DNA of 64,000 bases from Aurelia coerulea (GCA_039566865.1 CM076947.1:6331501-6395500), one strand, 5' to 3'; shown: positions 42,037-54,784, numbered from the stretch's first letter. Notes: generated from the sequence alone by a model not told the origin. Translations and numbers: made by a program.

Positions 42037-42248
42037 CTGAAACACGTATAGAAGAAACAATCGAACTTCTTCAAGAGAGCTGTCACACATTCGGCATTGT
42101 CAGCGCTGAATTCAATTGTTGCTGATTTTGCAGGTACTGTTTCTGAAACACGCATAGAAGAAACAGTGGAACTTCTTGAAGAGAGCTGTCACACATTCGG
42201 CATTGTCAGCGCTGAATTCAATTGTTGCTGATTTTGCAGGTACTGTTT
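42037..42248. repeat. 106-bp tandem duplication
   Basis: Two near-identical copies starting CTGAAACACG(T/C)ATAGAAG, each ending GATTTTGCAGGTACTGTTT. On + each copy can be read RIEETVELLEESCHTFGIVSAEF, preceded by a TTTTGCAG acceptor-like site, so a small exon may have been duplicated. Confidence 0.65.
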
Positions 42249-42278
42249 GACATTGTGCAGACTCGAGGAATTCCAAAT

Positions 42279-42593
42279 TCAGATTTCTTGACTGCTTCTG
42301 CTTGTGCAGCAATGTTGCATCGTCGTGACGGTATCAAGACTCTGTCTCTCTGAGAATTTGCCAAGAATTTCATTACATCGCTCAAATGAAAAGCAGCAAA
42401 ATGCATAAACTGGACCAAAATCGAGAATGCATTGTTTCAGATGAAGATGTAAATGCATTTTTGGGGTGCAAGAATCTCTACCAACAATTTTCTCAAACTG
42501 TTTACCAAAAATCTTAAGGCAGTGATGTGCATTGGCAACTGTTTTTTTTCTTGCGTAGCATCTGTAAAGATTTCTGCAGCTTGCAACAAACAC
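42279..42593 (-). pseudogene. DUF4218-like transposon protein fragment
   Basis: The minus frame has TPKMHLHLHLKQCILDFGPVYAF then FSFERCNEILGKFSERQ, close to the HxHLxxxxLDYGPxxxFWxxxFERxNGxLG signature of the DUF4218-type C-terminal region of CACTA-like transposases. Normally conserved W and Y are replaced here (CCFS, RCNE), which suggests decay. Neighbouring parts of the protein are absent. Confidence 0.5.
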
Positions 42594-43110
42594 TGTCCAG
42601 ATTGCTTAAAGCCGGCTCTGTGTTCACCAAAAACCTGAATCCACTGTCATCTCTGTTGTTCATTCTTTGAGAGAACATGCATTAATATTCCCGTAGTGTA
42701 AGTGCTATTCTTGCAGCTAGTACCGTTGGGAGCCACAGCACAGCAATATTTAACGCCCCTTGGTTTCTTCCTTAGGGGGTTCCATACTTTTTGACAGTTT
42801 GTGATGCACTGTTAGGCTACCATACATTTGGGTTTTGTCAACCAGACTGAAAAGAATTCTTCTAAGCTGAAAAGAATGGATTTGGTTTTATAAATCTATT
42901 ACCATACTATGAATCAGGTTACAATAAAATCAAAAGCTTCCGAACGATCAAACTTTCGGACAGAAGTTTCTGCAAAATCTGATGATGTGCAAAAGCTTTT
43001 GTCCGAAGGTTTCAAATTGATTAAAAGGAGCGATTCTAGAGTACCAGTAGCATTTCCGTTAAGAACGGTGTATCAAGAAACGCCGACACAGCGTGGGTTA
43101 TTCAAATTCT
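42594..43110. other. Low-confidence open frame
   Basis: A plus frame of 102 codons (42909-43217: MNQVTIKSKASERSNF..) is open but overlaps the tandem repeat that starts near 43110 and has no motif. Otherwise nothing. Confidence 0.25.
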
Positions 43111-44445
43111 CAAAACATTTTAAGAACGAAACATTTGATAGAGCTTGCACTGCGAAGTGTACTATTTTTCTGATACGGCGATACATAGATACACCGTCAG
43201 CCTTTTTGATCTGCTAGAATTCTGAGGAAGTATGAGAATGTTTTAAGAACGAAATATTTGATAGAGCTTGCACTGCGAAGTGTACCGGGTGTCCCAAAAA
43301 AAGTTCCGACATTTGATTGAGCACAGAGAAAAATCTTTTTAATCTGGCGATTTCTATTCATTCTAGCTATGTGCTAAATATTTCAACTTACAATTTGGCA
43401 TATTGTAGGAAGAAATTAGTAATCTGAAAATGGGGTTATGAGCTCTAACATTTCACTTTCATGTTCAAGGCAAAACCAGAGAGATTATTACGCCTTCCTG
43501 CTTCGTGATGGTGGGGACTCCCTTGACGAGCAAAACAAAAATTGAGTTGACAATTCGTTCATTACCTTAACGTCCCGAGTGGGCAAAAATTTCATTCACA
43601 AGAGAAAGCGTTGCTTTGTAATTGAACGAAATTTAGATTTAAATCATTTTTGATTGTGTGAATTAGTCTAAGGTGTGAAGAATAGAAACAAATAGGTCTC
43701 GGAACAACTGTTTGCTGCTGTTATTGTTGCCTTGTGCCAACTGGGAATTTCAAAAGGGAATTTTTACTGTTTCACGGTTTCACGGCACGGGAGTAGAATA
43801 GACTGTCTTTTCTAAACTAAAGAATAGTTTTAATTGCTTTTTCGACCTACCATATTATGCAATAATGCATTTTTGTGTGTTCGTCCAGTCCGAATTGAGT
43901 GGCAAAGTATGAACGTAGTATTTCCCCCTGAGACCTATTTGATTCGATTTTCAGACCTTTTTACTTCAAATATGCTCAATGAGCGGAACTCTTGCACGTC
44001 GTCAAGGCAATGAAACAAAGTGTCAACCCAGTTTTTTGCGTTGCTCATCCGGAGATTCCCCCACCACCAGGATGATGCAGAAAGGCGTACTAATCTCTCT
44101 GGTTTTGCCTTCAAGATGAAGATACAATGTTAGAAATAATAACTCCATCTTCAGATTGAAAGTTGAAATGTCCAGCATGTACCTAGAATGAATAGAAATT
44201 GCCAGATAAAGAAGTTTTTTGTCTGCGTTCTATCAAAACGCCGGAACTTTTTTTTGGGACGCCCGGTACTATTTTTCTGATACGGTGATACATTGTCGGC
44301 CTTTTTGATCTGCTAGAATTCTGAGGAAGTACGAGAACGTCTTAAGAACGAACAATTTGATAGAGCTTGCACTGCGAAGTATACTATTTTTCTGATACGG
44401 CGATACATCGTCGGCCTTTTTGATCTGCTAAAATTATGAGGACAT
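43110..44445. repeat. Three tandem copies of a ~123-bp unit, one interrupted
   Basis: A unit containing GATAGAGCTTGCACTGCGAA, CTATTTTTCTGATACGG and GGCCTTTTTGATCTGCTA occurs at about 43110-43232, again from 43233 (split by the MITE and finishing after 44267), and at about 44335-44445. The first and third copies serve as empty sites for the MITE. Confidence 0.75.
43285..44266. mobile_element. Mariner-like MITE inserted in the tandem repeat
   Basis: 982 bp, ends CCGGGTGTCCC then AAAAAAAGTTCCG, and the mirror GGACGCCCGG. Arms about 230 bp. Flanked by TA on both sides (43283-43284 and 44267-44268). The uninterrupted repeat copies read GAAGTGTACTATTT, so exactly one TA was duplicated. Interior without coding frame. 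Confidence 0.8.
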
Positions 44446-45544
44446 CAAAGTACCAGCCCACCCCTGCACTCTGAACTGTTACTACTTGATGAGATGTCCA
44501 TGCATTCTTTCTTTAGGAGACAAGGGGAGTTTCATCTAAATCGAGCAAAGGCACTGACTGATGAATCACATGGGGGAAAAGTGATGTTGATGCTGAACAT
44601 AGAGCTCTACATGCTTCTATGACTTACCCTTACCTCTTTGTATATGTGAATGGCTATCTTCGGTTGGAAAAACCTAAATCCTCGAATGAGCCTCCCTTCA
44701 ACAAGCCCCCCCCCCCCAAATTATCCCCACTCTAGAGCTGAAAATATTGATAACCCCAGCCTCTAAATTTTCCTTGCATCAACCAATTTAAGTAAGAAAT
44801 CATATTTGTTGATGCATTCTAGGATTTACAGTATATCTACTACACTAAACAAGGTGTTAATGATATAAAGTGAACAATGAGCAGAAGAGGGACAACATCC
44901 ACAGAGAGCAGGCATTGAATTGATCTTTTGCGCTTTTTTATTCAGTTATCTGCTAAGTAGTTTTGCCCACTAGGGCATCTTCAGAGCATCTGATTTATTC
45001 AGAGTATCAACGTCTATATATAGTATTTTGTATGTCCATATAAGATTAATTAATTTACAAGTATAATTTTAATGATAATACTTAACAGATATACTTTATG
45101 CTATACACTATGGTGTTAATGATATACTTAACAGAAATGTTGAAAATAAACTCTCTACAACTACAGTTACTTTCAATTTATTAAATGCTCCTTTGCAGCT
45201 ACGAGGAATAAAACTGTGCCCCCAACCCCCTGTATATTATCAGGATACTCCAGATTTTCATACAATATCAGTATTTGCTAATAAGAAATGTTCCAATTAT
45301 GAAACATTGAGCCATTGTATACATCAATTCTTACATTGATGACATCATCATGCGAGCCACAATTTTACCCCCTGATTTTGAGCTATTGTGCAAACATATA
45401 AATAGGGGTTGATTGTTTTCTGTTAGCAATATCATAAACAACGTTTCCGCACAAAAAGCTTTAAGTCTCGCCATATGTGCAACGGAAATTTATTTCTGTG
45501 CCAGTTAGAAAGCCACAGGCAACGGCCTAGATGCAATGCGACAG
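44446..45544. other. No gene recognised
   Basis: AT-rich sequence with a C-run near 44708-44718. No motif-bearing frame. Confidence 0.35.
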
Positions 45545-45780
45545 CCACATTTCCGTGTATCGATGTATCATGATACGCCGCATTAGCAGAAATGGTTGCA
45601 TAAAACTTGCCTTATTCATAAGCTATGACGGTGTATCGGTGTATCAGAAAAATCTTAGCTTGGCAGTGTATCGATGTAGCATGATACACCGTAGTTAGCA
45701 GAAATTGTAGCATAAAACCTGCCTTATTCATAAGCTATGACGGTGTATCGGTGTATCATAAAAATCTTAGCTTGCACTTG
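45545..45780. repeat. Two tandem copies of a ~117-bp unit
   Basis: Each contains GCATAAAAC(T/C)TGCCTTATTC, AAGCTATGACGGTGTATCGG and ATCTTAGCTTG. Several GTGTATCG(A/G)TGTA sub-repeats are present. Confidence 0.7.
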
Positions 45781-46756
45781 GCGGTGTAGCAATGTATCAA
45801 TTCTTCTTTGTTGTTCTTTCTTCATTAATTAGATCTTCAAAATTTCAATGAAATTAACTTTCTTTTTGACCGACTCAAGCGTCTTCGTTGGCGAGCAAGG
45901 TTGCTTAACAGGTGTAGTGGATTTTTGTGCAGCCCATGCACACATTAAAACAAATATGTATCGTTTCCTAAAAATGCATTTCTCTATATGAAAGCATATG
46001 ATCAAAAGATCAACACAACAAATTAAATTCAATGCTGTTCAAAGTTTCTCAGTTCCCTTTTACTGTGGGTCACCAATGAAGAATATGGAATACATACGCT
46101 CACCAACATGCCGTCATCGATTTGGGCTTGGGTCACTCTTGTCATAAGACTGAGATCTCAGAACGCTTTCTCTCATCTACACTCTTCTCACGGTTTCAAC
46201 TTCACTGACTCCTAACGGAACCGAATAGGACGCACACTGCCAACACACAAGGGAAATGCATTAAACGACTGAAAAGGCTGACTAACCACCTCAAGGGATA
46301 AACCGCTCTGGGGGTCTCCTGATTCTCTGTGACCTCGTTTTCGCTGTGTCAACATTCTCCCCGCCTTGACGTACTACGCGCCAAGATGTCTTCAGCTGCC
46401 ATCATGATAAACAGACTCAGACAGCCTAACTGAGACCTTGCTACTTCTTGTTCTATGCCAGTGGAAATTCGAAAGCTAACTCCATAACTTCAGTGAAAAT
46501 CTGCCCGCGATCGGTGTGATCTGGGCCCATAACCTGATAAAGTTTTAGGAAACTAGATCCGAAATCACGAGTGAAATCACATCATCAACCATAACGAAAC
46601 TTGAACATGAACAGTAAGCATTACGTAAATTGATACTTACAAAACACAGCAGCACAGCGGGTGATTATGCAAATATAGTTAACAAACAGGAACTAACGTA
46701 AAGTTCAGGAACATGAGTCACAGGGTCACAATGTACTTGTTTCTTTTTAACAAGGT
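45781..46756. other. No gene recognised
   Basis: Nothing gene-like. The minus frame 45829-46032 has no motif. Confidence 0.3.
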
Positions 46757-48285
46757 GCTTTCTGCGAGTTGCGAGTTAATAGTGAAAAGTGCGAGTTGGT
46801 ACATTTAAAATGCGAGTTGCGAGTTCGGTAAAAAAAACTTCAGATTTTCCTTCTTTGGCAGAAAAAACACCGTAATTTTTTGGAGAGCCTTTGTCAACAT
46901 CAGGAGAGTTACAGAACAATTGTTTAATTCGCAGAGAGCCGCTAATAAAGGTTTTGCTTTGAGCTTGGACAATTAGGCCTAAAGAGAAGATAAATTCTTC
47001 TCTTTGGTATTTCTTGAGTTGGTAATACAAATAGGCTGTATGTCCAAAACACTTTTCAACTCATAACTAAAGACTGAAAAGTTTCTTAACTTCGAATTTA
47101 CATACACGTTTTTTATATAAGAAACTGGTTCATAAAAAAGGGTAATAGGATTGCGAAAAAGTTAAAAAACTCTAGTACCAAGTACTATGCTTGAGAATAG
47201 CTAAGAAACTTTTAAAGCCAAATACAAGGATGTCATGGGAAATTATTGTCAGCCTTTATTTTTTGGTAATATTCATGATAAATTTGTGCTTTGCAATGTG
47301 GACCCTCTTTCTTGATAAAAAGTGTGCTGTCTGTCAAAAAATGAATACGTGGCAATGGAAGAAACTACATGCATCTAAAAAATAAGAAACACATTAAGAA
47401 ACTTTTAGAACTAAAAAGCTGAAATTTTCACTTGAAAATAAGAAAAATTTAGTTCTGTGGGTTTTTCCCAGTTTCTTATGGAAGAAAAAACGTGTATCAG
47501 AGCAGGCCTGGCTGAAGGATATGCAATAAATAATGCTGAAGCTACTTCAAACATGAGTGATATATCACTCCGTTGAAAAAACCTACAAAATTTGAAAAGC
47601 AAGAGGGTGTATAGGGAACTGTCACCAATCCCTTGAAAAGCAAGGGGTTTTTGCTGAATAGCACCAGATTTTACTGAAGTGTGATGCTTCGTGAATTTGC
47701 CTTTGTTGACGATGCCTTTGCAAATCGGAAAACACCCTCAGCAGAGCTCAATTTACTTCAATTCCTTTTCTGAGCTCAGCAATTAACATGGACTTGCACA
47801 AGTCGTCTTGAAAGGGAAAGACAACGAATTAATGATTTTCCTTCAATTTTCTTTGAAGACAACTAAGTCAAGTCCCCAGTTTACTGCATTACAGTAATGA
47901 GTAATATTATTGAACGACTTGGGGAATGAAAGCCACAAATTGTAATAAGCCTGCAGCTTCTTATAATTGATTTATTATAAAAAAAATTACAACGGTCTAA
48001 AAACGCTAAATCCATTAAACAGTTCTAAATTCAATTGCAACTTCAAAAACCCTTTTACTTGCCAAAAAATGCATTCATTCAAAAGGAAACAGGAAACTCG
48101 TAATTTTAGTTTCAACTCGCACTTTTGAGTTTCTAACTCGCACTTTTGAGTTTCCAACTCGTAACTTTCGTTCAACTCGCAAATTAAGTGCAACTCGCAA
48201 CTTGCATAATAAGTGCAACTTGCAACTCGCACAATAAGTGTAACTCGCAACTGCAACTTGCACTTTACCATATCACAACTGTGGT
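46757..48285. repeat. Possible foldback region with GCGAGTTGC motifs at both ends
   Basis: GTGCGAGTTG/GCGAGTTGC motifs cluster at 46757-46830 (+) and, inverted and more numerous, at 48100-48280. Between them lies sequence related to the TTTCTTATAAGAAAC repeat (47090-47490). Exact ends and a target duplication could not be fixed, so this may be chance clustering of two minisatellites. Confidence 0.35.
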
Positions 48286-48309
48286 AGGTGCACATTACTG
48301 AGGACTCTG

Positions 48310-49239
48310 CAGGGGCGGATTTAGCGTGAGTTCCATGAGTTCGAGAACTTAGTCAAAATTTCATAGATTTGTCTCTTAGAATAGAATTATGATAATTATG
48401 AAAATGAAATCTGTGCTAAAAAGAATAATTAAAAATTTCACTATCTTTTCGATCGCGCTGCCATGTGATTGTGATGTGATGTGTGAAAAAGATTTGTTGT
48501 CAAGCTCCACGTTTTGCAAATTTCAGCACAATGCGTACTGCCTGAAGGACCATCAGGCCACTGCGGAGGCCCTTACAAAAATAGCTCCAGGCTGAAATAT
48601 CCCTATGTTTTGTTGTTTCCTTTAAATGTTTGGAACTGAGACCTTAGTATTGTTTAGAATGTTCGGAACTGAGACTTCTTTTGTTCCCTTCGCCGGGAAC
48701 TGAGACCTCATCGTGGCTCGATGTTTGGAACTGAGACCTAAGTGTCTGCTTGAGAACGAGGCTGAAAAAAATTCTGAGAAATTGTGTGGATCATGGCGGC
48801 AAATTCGCAAGGAAGAGGACGATGGTAAGATCTCTGAATGTATTTCTCTTTGATAAAGCAGCAATATTGAATATTCCACTGAAAGCTTAGAAGAATTAGG
48901 AATCATTTTTAAGCAGATCTACAAACAAGGCCCCTGTATGTGTCAATAAGGCAAAATATGGCTGGCTGAAGCAGAAGCATTTGAGGTAAACTTAGGCATG
49001 TTTATAATCATATGACACAATGATAGGATTGGCAGGATGCCGGATTTTTTCATTTAAACATTTTTTCAGTTATTAATTAATTAAGAAAAATTTGATAGCA
49101 TTTTAAGGCAATCTAAAGGGCGTGGCTGCAAAAATTTCCCGGGGGAGTACCCCTGGACCCCCCATGTTTTCGGCTCGCTTCGCTCGCCTTCGGTTTCATC
49201 GTGGGAACTCACTCAAAAATCGGGCTAGATCCGCCCCTG
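48310..49239. mobile_element. hAT-like non-autonomous element
   Basis: Inverted ends CAGGGGCGGATTTAGC and CAGGGGCGGATCTAGC, a form common at hAT ends. Near the right end a GGGGGAGTACCCCTGGACCCCCC and CGCTTCGCTCGCC pattern, which I recall from many hAT ends, is present. Five bases CTCTG flank both sides. A full 8-bp duplication is not seen. Inside, GGAACTGAGACCT recurs four times. No transposase. Confidence 0.65.
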
Positions 49240-49459
49240 CTCTGTGGATGCAACCTCAAGCTGGAAGAAAGAAAGGATCTCAAGAAGGTACATGATGTGG
49301 GTTTTTTAACACAGTGTCCTTTACTACATGGACATGTATATTAATTAGGCCTATAGCCTAGCTAATAATGATTTTAATTCAAAATCCTGCAAATCATGAG
49401 GCCAAATGGAAAAAACGTGTAAACAAATATATACTATATACTAAAAAAATGTATACACT

Positions 49460-50198
49460 ATTGCCAACAATGGTGCTGATGATGATTGCAAGACAGCTAT
49501 AGACAAGCTAGATGCATATTTTTTTGCCGAAAAAGAATATCAATTATGAGATTTTTCAATTCCGCCAGGCAATTCAACAAAGTGGCAAAACCGTGGACCA
49601 GTTTGCTACCCGTCTACGAAAACTTGCCGCTAATTGTGAATTTGAGAAGGTTGACAATGAGATAAAGTCTACCATAATTCAAAACTGTTCATCGAAACGC
49701 CTTCGACGCTATGCCCTCCGAGAGGAGAAACTGACTCTCGAACTTCTCCTGACCAAAGTGAGAGCATTAGAATCTAGTGAAAGTCAAGCGACAGGAATGG
49801 AACAAACGCTCAGCCATTCAGAGAAAACGGTGGAACAAGCAAATTTTGTCAAAGGAAACCGAAGCTCCAGCCCAAAGAAATCCTTTCACGCACGCCCTTC
49901 ACCTGGAAAATGTAAACATTGTGGTTATACGTGGCCGCACACTAAAAGTCCGTGTCCCGCGAAAGGACAGAAATGCAATACTTGTGGAAAGGATAATCAT
50001 TTTTCAAGTGTCTGTAGAAGTAAAGGAACTACACAAAAATCAAAAGGCCGTGTAAACAGAGTAACAGATACCGCATCAGCACAGGAAACGCAAGCTACGA
50101 ATGACAAGGATTCTAGCAGTGATGATGAATATTTATTCACCCTGGGAAGTGAAATCAATAATTCAGCGACTCCCAAAACGAATGTGAAAATAAATTAG
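49460..50198 (+). pseudogene. gag: Gypsy gag with nucleocapsid zinc knuckles
   Basis: The main frame starts within gag (EIFQFRQAIQQSGKTVDQF, a retrotransposon capsid signature). The preceding residues (CKTAIDKLDAYF) are in another frame, so a T-run at about 49518 carries a 1-base change. The nucleocapsid has CKHC ... and a canonical C-x2-C-x4-H-x4-C knuckle (CNTCGKDNHFSSVC). The frame ends in TAG at 50196-50198, and the same frame then runs into the protease. Confidence 0.75.
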
Positions 50199-53100
50199 CA
50201 AAATGTCCAGATGATCATTGACACTGGCGCTTCAATGGACATCATTGATAAAGCTACTTTTGACAAAATTTCAGCTTCACGCAAGATAAAGTTACAGAAG
50301 TCTACTGCCCAGATATTTGCCTACGGATCTGATATGCCTTTGAAAACCTATGGCAAATTCGAAACAGCCATAGAATCGAAGAAAGCCATCACAGTTGCAA
50401 CAATTCATGTTATCGAAGGAAATTCCGGATGTCTACTTAGTTACAACACTGCACGTGAATTGTCTCTCATTGCCTTAAATTTGAACACTGTCACAGACAA
50501 GCCCTTGACCAGTGAACAGCTACAGCAACGCTATCCTGAAATTTTTACCGGAATAGGTCAACTCCAAGACTTTGAAGTCAAACTTCATATTGATGAATCA
50601 GTTCCGCCAGTCGCACAGGCCGCACAACAAATTCCCTTTCACATGCGTAAGAAAGTTTCCAATGCATTGGATGAGTTGGAAAAACAGAATATTATCGAAC
50701 GTGTTGAAGGACCAACACCCTACGTCTCACCTATTGTTGTAATACCAAAAAAGGATGGATCAGTGCGACTCTATGTGGATATGAGACTGCCAAATAAGGC
50801 CATAAAAAGAGAACGACACCCTAGTCCAACAGTGGATGACCTGATTCATTCATTAAACGGAGCAAAGATATTTTCCAAACTGGATCTGCGATCTGGTTAT
50901 CATCAGTTAACACTTGCCCCTGAATGCAGATACATCACCACTTTTGCAACGCACAAGGGTCTCAGACGTTACCGAAGATTAAATTTTGGCACTTCCTCAG
51001 CAGGAGAGATATTTCAGCATGTTATTCACGAGCAAATACGCGACATCCCTGGAGCGCTCAACATCAGTGATGATGTCAGTGATGATGTCACAAATTCAAG
51101 CACAATTTTAGGGATTCCATAAATCCAATGTGTCCTACAAACGATGGTATTGAGACTACGGAACACTTTTTGTTGCTCTGCCCCTCCTTTGAGGTTGAAC
51201 GTCGAAATCTTCTCGCTAGAGTGTTTGATTTGCTGCGACCATTTGGACATATCAATCTTTCAAATGAGGTTTTGACACAACTTTTATTATATGGTGATAA
51301 AGACCTTCCAAAGGACCTCAACAGAAATATACTCGAGCTGACTCTACATTACATCCACGCAACTGGTCGCTTCAGTTGAGATCACCGTAAATCTAGTTAA
51401 ACGTCGCCAAACCACTAAGTCCATTTTCGTAAAGTTTCTTGTCGTAGAGTCCTGTCCATATTTTCCTTTGCAAGCCTGTTTCACATTGGATGTTAGGCTT
51501 ATATTAGAAATCCAGACCCGATAGCGGTGTCTCGAGCCATGGGGACCTTGGGTGGGGAGCAGTGACGGGGACGGTTGTTGTCGTTGTTGTTTCCTCGGCC
51601 GGCGTTCCGATTGTTCACTATTATATTTGGCCTGACATCTAATGTGAGACCGGCTCAAATATTTATTTGTAAAATGTTTTTATAATTAGCATTTCTATTT
51701 GTATTAGTTGTAGCGTATGTATAGTAGTTTGTAGTAGTTGTATTTTAGTTTATATTAATTCCAGGGGGTAGACATGACATTTTGCTCCTCCTGGTCCCCG
51801 TCCTTGTAGTGTGGTATAGTAGATTGTAGGTATTGTTTAGGTAATTTTGTTGTAAATTTTTATATTGAATATAAAAAAAAAAAAAAAAAAAAAAAAAATG
51901 TCATCATTTATGGAACAACGGTTGAAGAACACAACAAAGCACTGCATGCTGTCTGTGAGAAATTTGCCCAAGTTGGACTTACGTTGAATCGAGAGAAATG
52001 TCTTTTTAATCAAACGTCCTTGACATTTTTTGGATTTGTATATTCTGACAAAGGGATATCTCCAGACCCTGCAAAAGTACAAGCAATACACGATGCTCCT
52101 TCGCCGAAATCAGCCAGCGCAGTCCGCAGTTTTTTGGGTATGGCAACCTACTGCGCTAAGTTTATTCCAAACTTCAGCGACTTGACATTTCCACTGCGAG
52201 AGCTGACAAAGAAAAACGCCCCATTCACATGGACAAGTAAACACGAAAAGACCTTCGTTGAAGTCAAGAAAGCCCTTACAAGCCACAGTGTCATGTCATA
52301 TTTCGATCAGACGAAGGAAACTGAAGTGGTCACTGATGCTTCACCATCTGGTTTATCTGGTATACTTACACAAACCGACCCAGAAACCAAAGAAAGAAAA
52401 GTTGTTGCGTACGTCAGTAGAACATTGACGCCTGTTGAACGCCGTTATTCACAGACTGAACGCGAAGCCCTTGGAATTGTATGGGCTATTGAACGATTGC
52501 ACCTTTATCTGTATGGAGGAGAATTCATATTGTACACAGATTGCAAGCCTATCGAGATGATCTTGAATAATCCCAAGTCAAAACCGCCTGCTCGTATAGA
52601 ACGATGGAATTTACGTTTGCAGAAATACAATTTTAAAGTTGTACGCACAAAAGGAAGTGAAAACCCCTCTGATTTCTTGTCACGTCATCCTGTCACAGGA
52701 ATATTCCAGCCAACAACGTATACAGAAGAATATATCAATTTCCTGACTGAAAATGCAGTTCCCAAAGCAATGACGCTAAGTTAAATTCAAACTGCAACGA
52801 AAGATGATGCTACATTACAAGCTCTTATCGAAATCATTCGAATTCGGAATTGGCAAAGTGTCTACAAACCAAGACAGCCGTTTCCAGACAATGTAAATCA
52901 ATCAGATTTGACACATTTTCATAAAATTCGCGAGGAACTGACAGTCACAAGCCACACTGATGGAAATATTATACTACGAGGAACACGCATCGTTATTCCA
53001 GAATTACTACGTGAACGCGCTGTAAATCTTGCCCATGAGGGACACCAAGGATTGGTAAAAACAAAGAAACTAATACGCGAAAAGATTTGGTTTCCAGGAA

Positions 53101-54098
53101 TCGATGAGTTAACCAAACGCATTGTTGATAATTGTATTCCTTGCCAAGCTAACGGACCGGAAAGCCATCCGGAACCTGTGCAAATGACCGTGTTACCACC
53201 AGAACCGTGTAACACAGTAAATGTTGACTTTTGTGGACCGTTTCCCACAGGAGAATATTTACTTGTCGTTATCGATGCATACAGTAGATTCCCCGAAGTT
53301 GAAATTGTCACATCGACTTCCGCGAAAACTACGATTCTGAAACTCAAAAGAATCTTTGCAACGCATGGAATCCCAAAAGTTTTAAAGAGTGACAATGGAC
53401 CACCATTCTCGAGTGGTGAAATAAGATTATTTATGGATGAAAATGGTCCTGTACACAAGAGAATTACACCATTATGGCCTCAAGCAAATGGACAAGTCGA
53501 AAGTTTCATGAAGCCGTTAACGAAAGCAATTCGAGCAGCACTTACATCGAAAAGGTCATGGAGAAAAGAACTGAACAAATTTTTGCTAAATTATTGAGCA
53601 ACCCCTCACAGCACAACAGGATATTCACCAGCTGAATTATTGTTTAACAGAAAGATAAACACGAAACTTCCTCAGCTGACAACGGAACGCAAATCGAAAA
53701 CACACCGAGCACTGAAGAAACGCGACTCCAACGAAAAGGAGAAAATGAAGGATTATCGTGATAAAGCAAATCGTGCAAAATTGTCTGAAATTGATGTTGG
53801 AGATACAGTTTTAGTGAAGCAAGTAAAGAGCAATAAATTCTCGACAAAATTTGATGCATGCCCGTATACAGTTACCAAAAAGAAAGGAACTATGATAACA
53901 GCTGAAAGAAATGATCATACAATCACTCACAACGTATCACATTTCAAGAAATTGCCAACGGATTTGAAGGATGATACTATGTCAGACATTGACGATGATA
54001 TTGATTTTGATGATTTTCAAGAAGATGCTATTCTCCCACGATATCCAATTAGAGAGAGAAGACAAGTGCAAAGATATGGACAAAATCTTCACATATGA
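50199..54098 (+). pseudogene. pol: Gypsy pol: protease, RT, RNase H, integrase with stops
   Basis: Protease MIIDTGASMDII (50211). The RT has PYVSPIVVIPKKDGSVRLYVD, KLDLRSGYHQL and LNISDD, where the catalytic aspartates directly precede the inserted LINE. RT resumes after the insert (IIYGTTVEEH), then RNase H (VVTDASPSGLSGIL, ILYTDCKPIEM), the integrase zinc region (HEGHQGLVKTK ... CIPC), and core VNVDFCGPF, LKSDNGPPF and the glutamate in QANGQVESF. In-frame stops are TAA at 52782-52784 and TGA at 53595-53597. The C-terminal tail (53598-54098) ends in an acidic stretch. Not functional. Confidence 0.85.
51078..51898 (+). mobile_element. 5'-truncated LINE with poly(A), inserted in Gypsy RT
   Basis: Encodes the C-terminal end of a LINE ORF2 (HKFKHNFRDSINP, then ETTEHFLLLCPSFEVERRN), stop at 51377-51379, a 3' UTR of about 490 bp and an A-tail at 51873-51898. 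ATGTCA occurs on both sides (before 51079, and overlapping the last A at 51898-51903), a plausible short target duplication. A 12-bp GATGATGTCAGT doublet lies at the 5' junction. Confidence 0.75.
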
Positions 54099-54214
54099 TT
54101 TTATGATTTTATTTTACTTATTTTTTGCTTGAACATTTATTAAACCCTGAGCACAAGTAGATTAAAGACAAATAATATCAACAGAGGATAACATTGATTT
54201 AAGTAAAGGGGAGG

Positions 54215-54560
54215 TGTAATGTTGTGATAAATTAGTATAATTTATGAGTCCCAATGTATTGATTGATTGATAATGATTCATGAAATAACATATCAGTTAA
54301 TACTAACTACATATGATTTCATGCGCCCTAGAAGAAGCAGAGCTTATCGAGTATGACAAATGTAGACCCCCCAAGGGGTAATACATTACTGATTTATTAT
54401 GGAACTGATGAAGTCACTTGATTCACAATTGCTTTATGATTACGCTGAACGAAGTGTTCTTATTTCGGGGGTAAATCCTTTAGTCCAGGATACGATAAGT
54501 CACAGCTTGCAAAGAATTTCAATTCCAATGCAAATACTTTAGTCAATGCTAACTTCATCA
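54215..54560 (+). repeat. Probable Gypsy 3' LTR
   Basis: Begins TGTAATGTTGTG right after the polypurine tract. No second LTR copy is in the window to fix the end. Confidence 0.45.
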
Positions 54561-54784
54561 AAAACAACTTGCATCATGCAAATATGGGAAAACTTTGTAC
54601 TTTGGAGGAGATCCCTTCACATGGGGAAGACCCAATGCATTGTTCGATACTTTTTACACGGCTAACAATGAATAGCATCTGCTCAGTATTCAATGAAAAA
54701 ATAAAATAACGAAATAGCGATATGGTGAAATGACAACAAATATGGCCTTTAAGATTTGACACAGAGAAGATCACCAAAATATCG

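Larger units (their letters stand above)
49460..54560 (+). mobile_element. Ty3/Gypsy LTR retrotransposon, 5'-truncated and decayed
   Basis: gag, protease, RT-RNase H and integrase lie in order in one frame from 49512, with stops. An insertion (51078-51898) sits in the RT. A polypurine tract (AAAGGGGAGG) at about 54206-54214 precedes a probable 3' LTR starting TGTAATGTTGTG at 54215. Its end (about 54560) is uncertain. No 5' LTR is found upstream of gag, where an hAT-like element lies instead. Confidence 0.8.

Noticed and set aside
52919..53458. 179-codon minus frame
   Set aside because: Antisense shadow of the Gypsy integrase.
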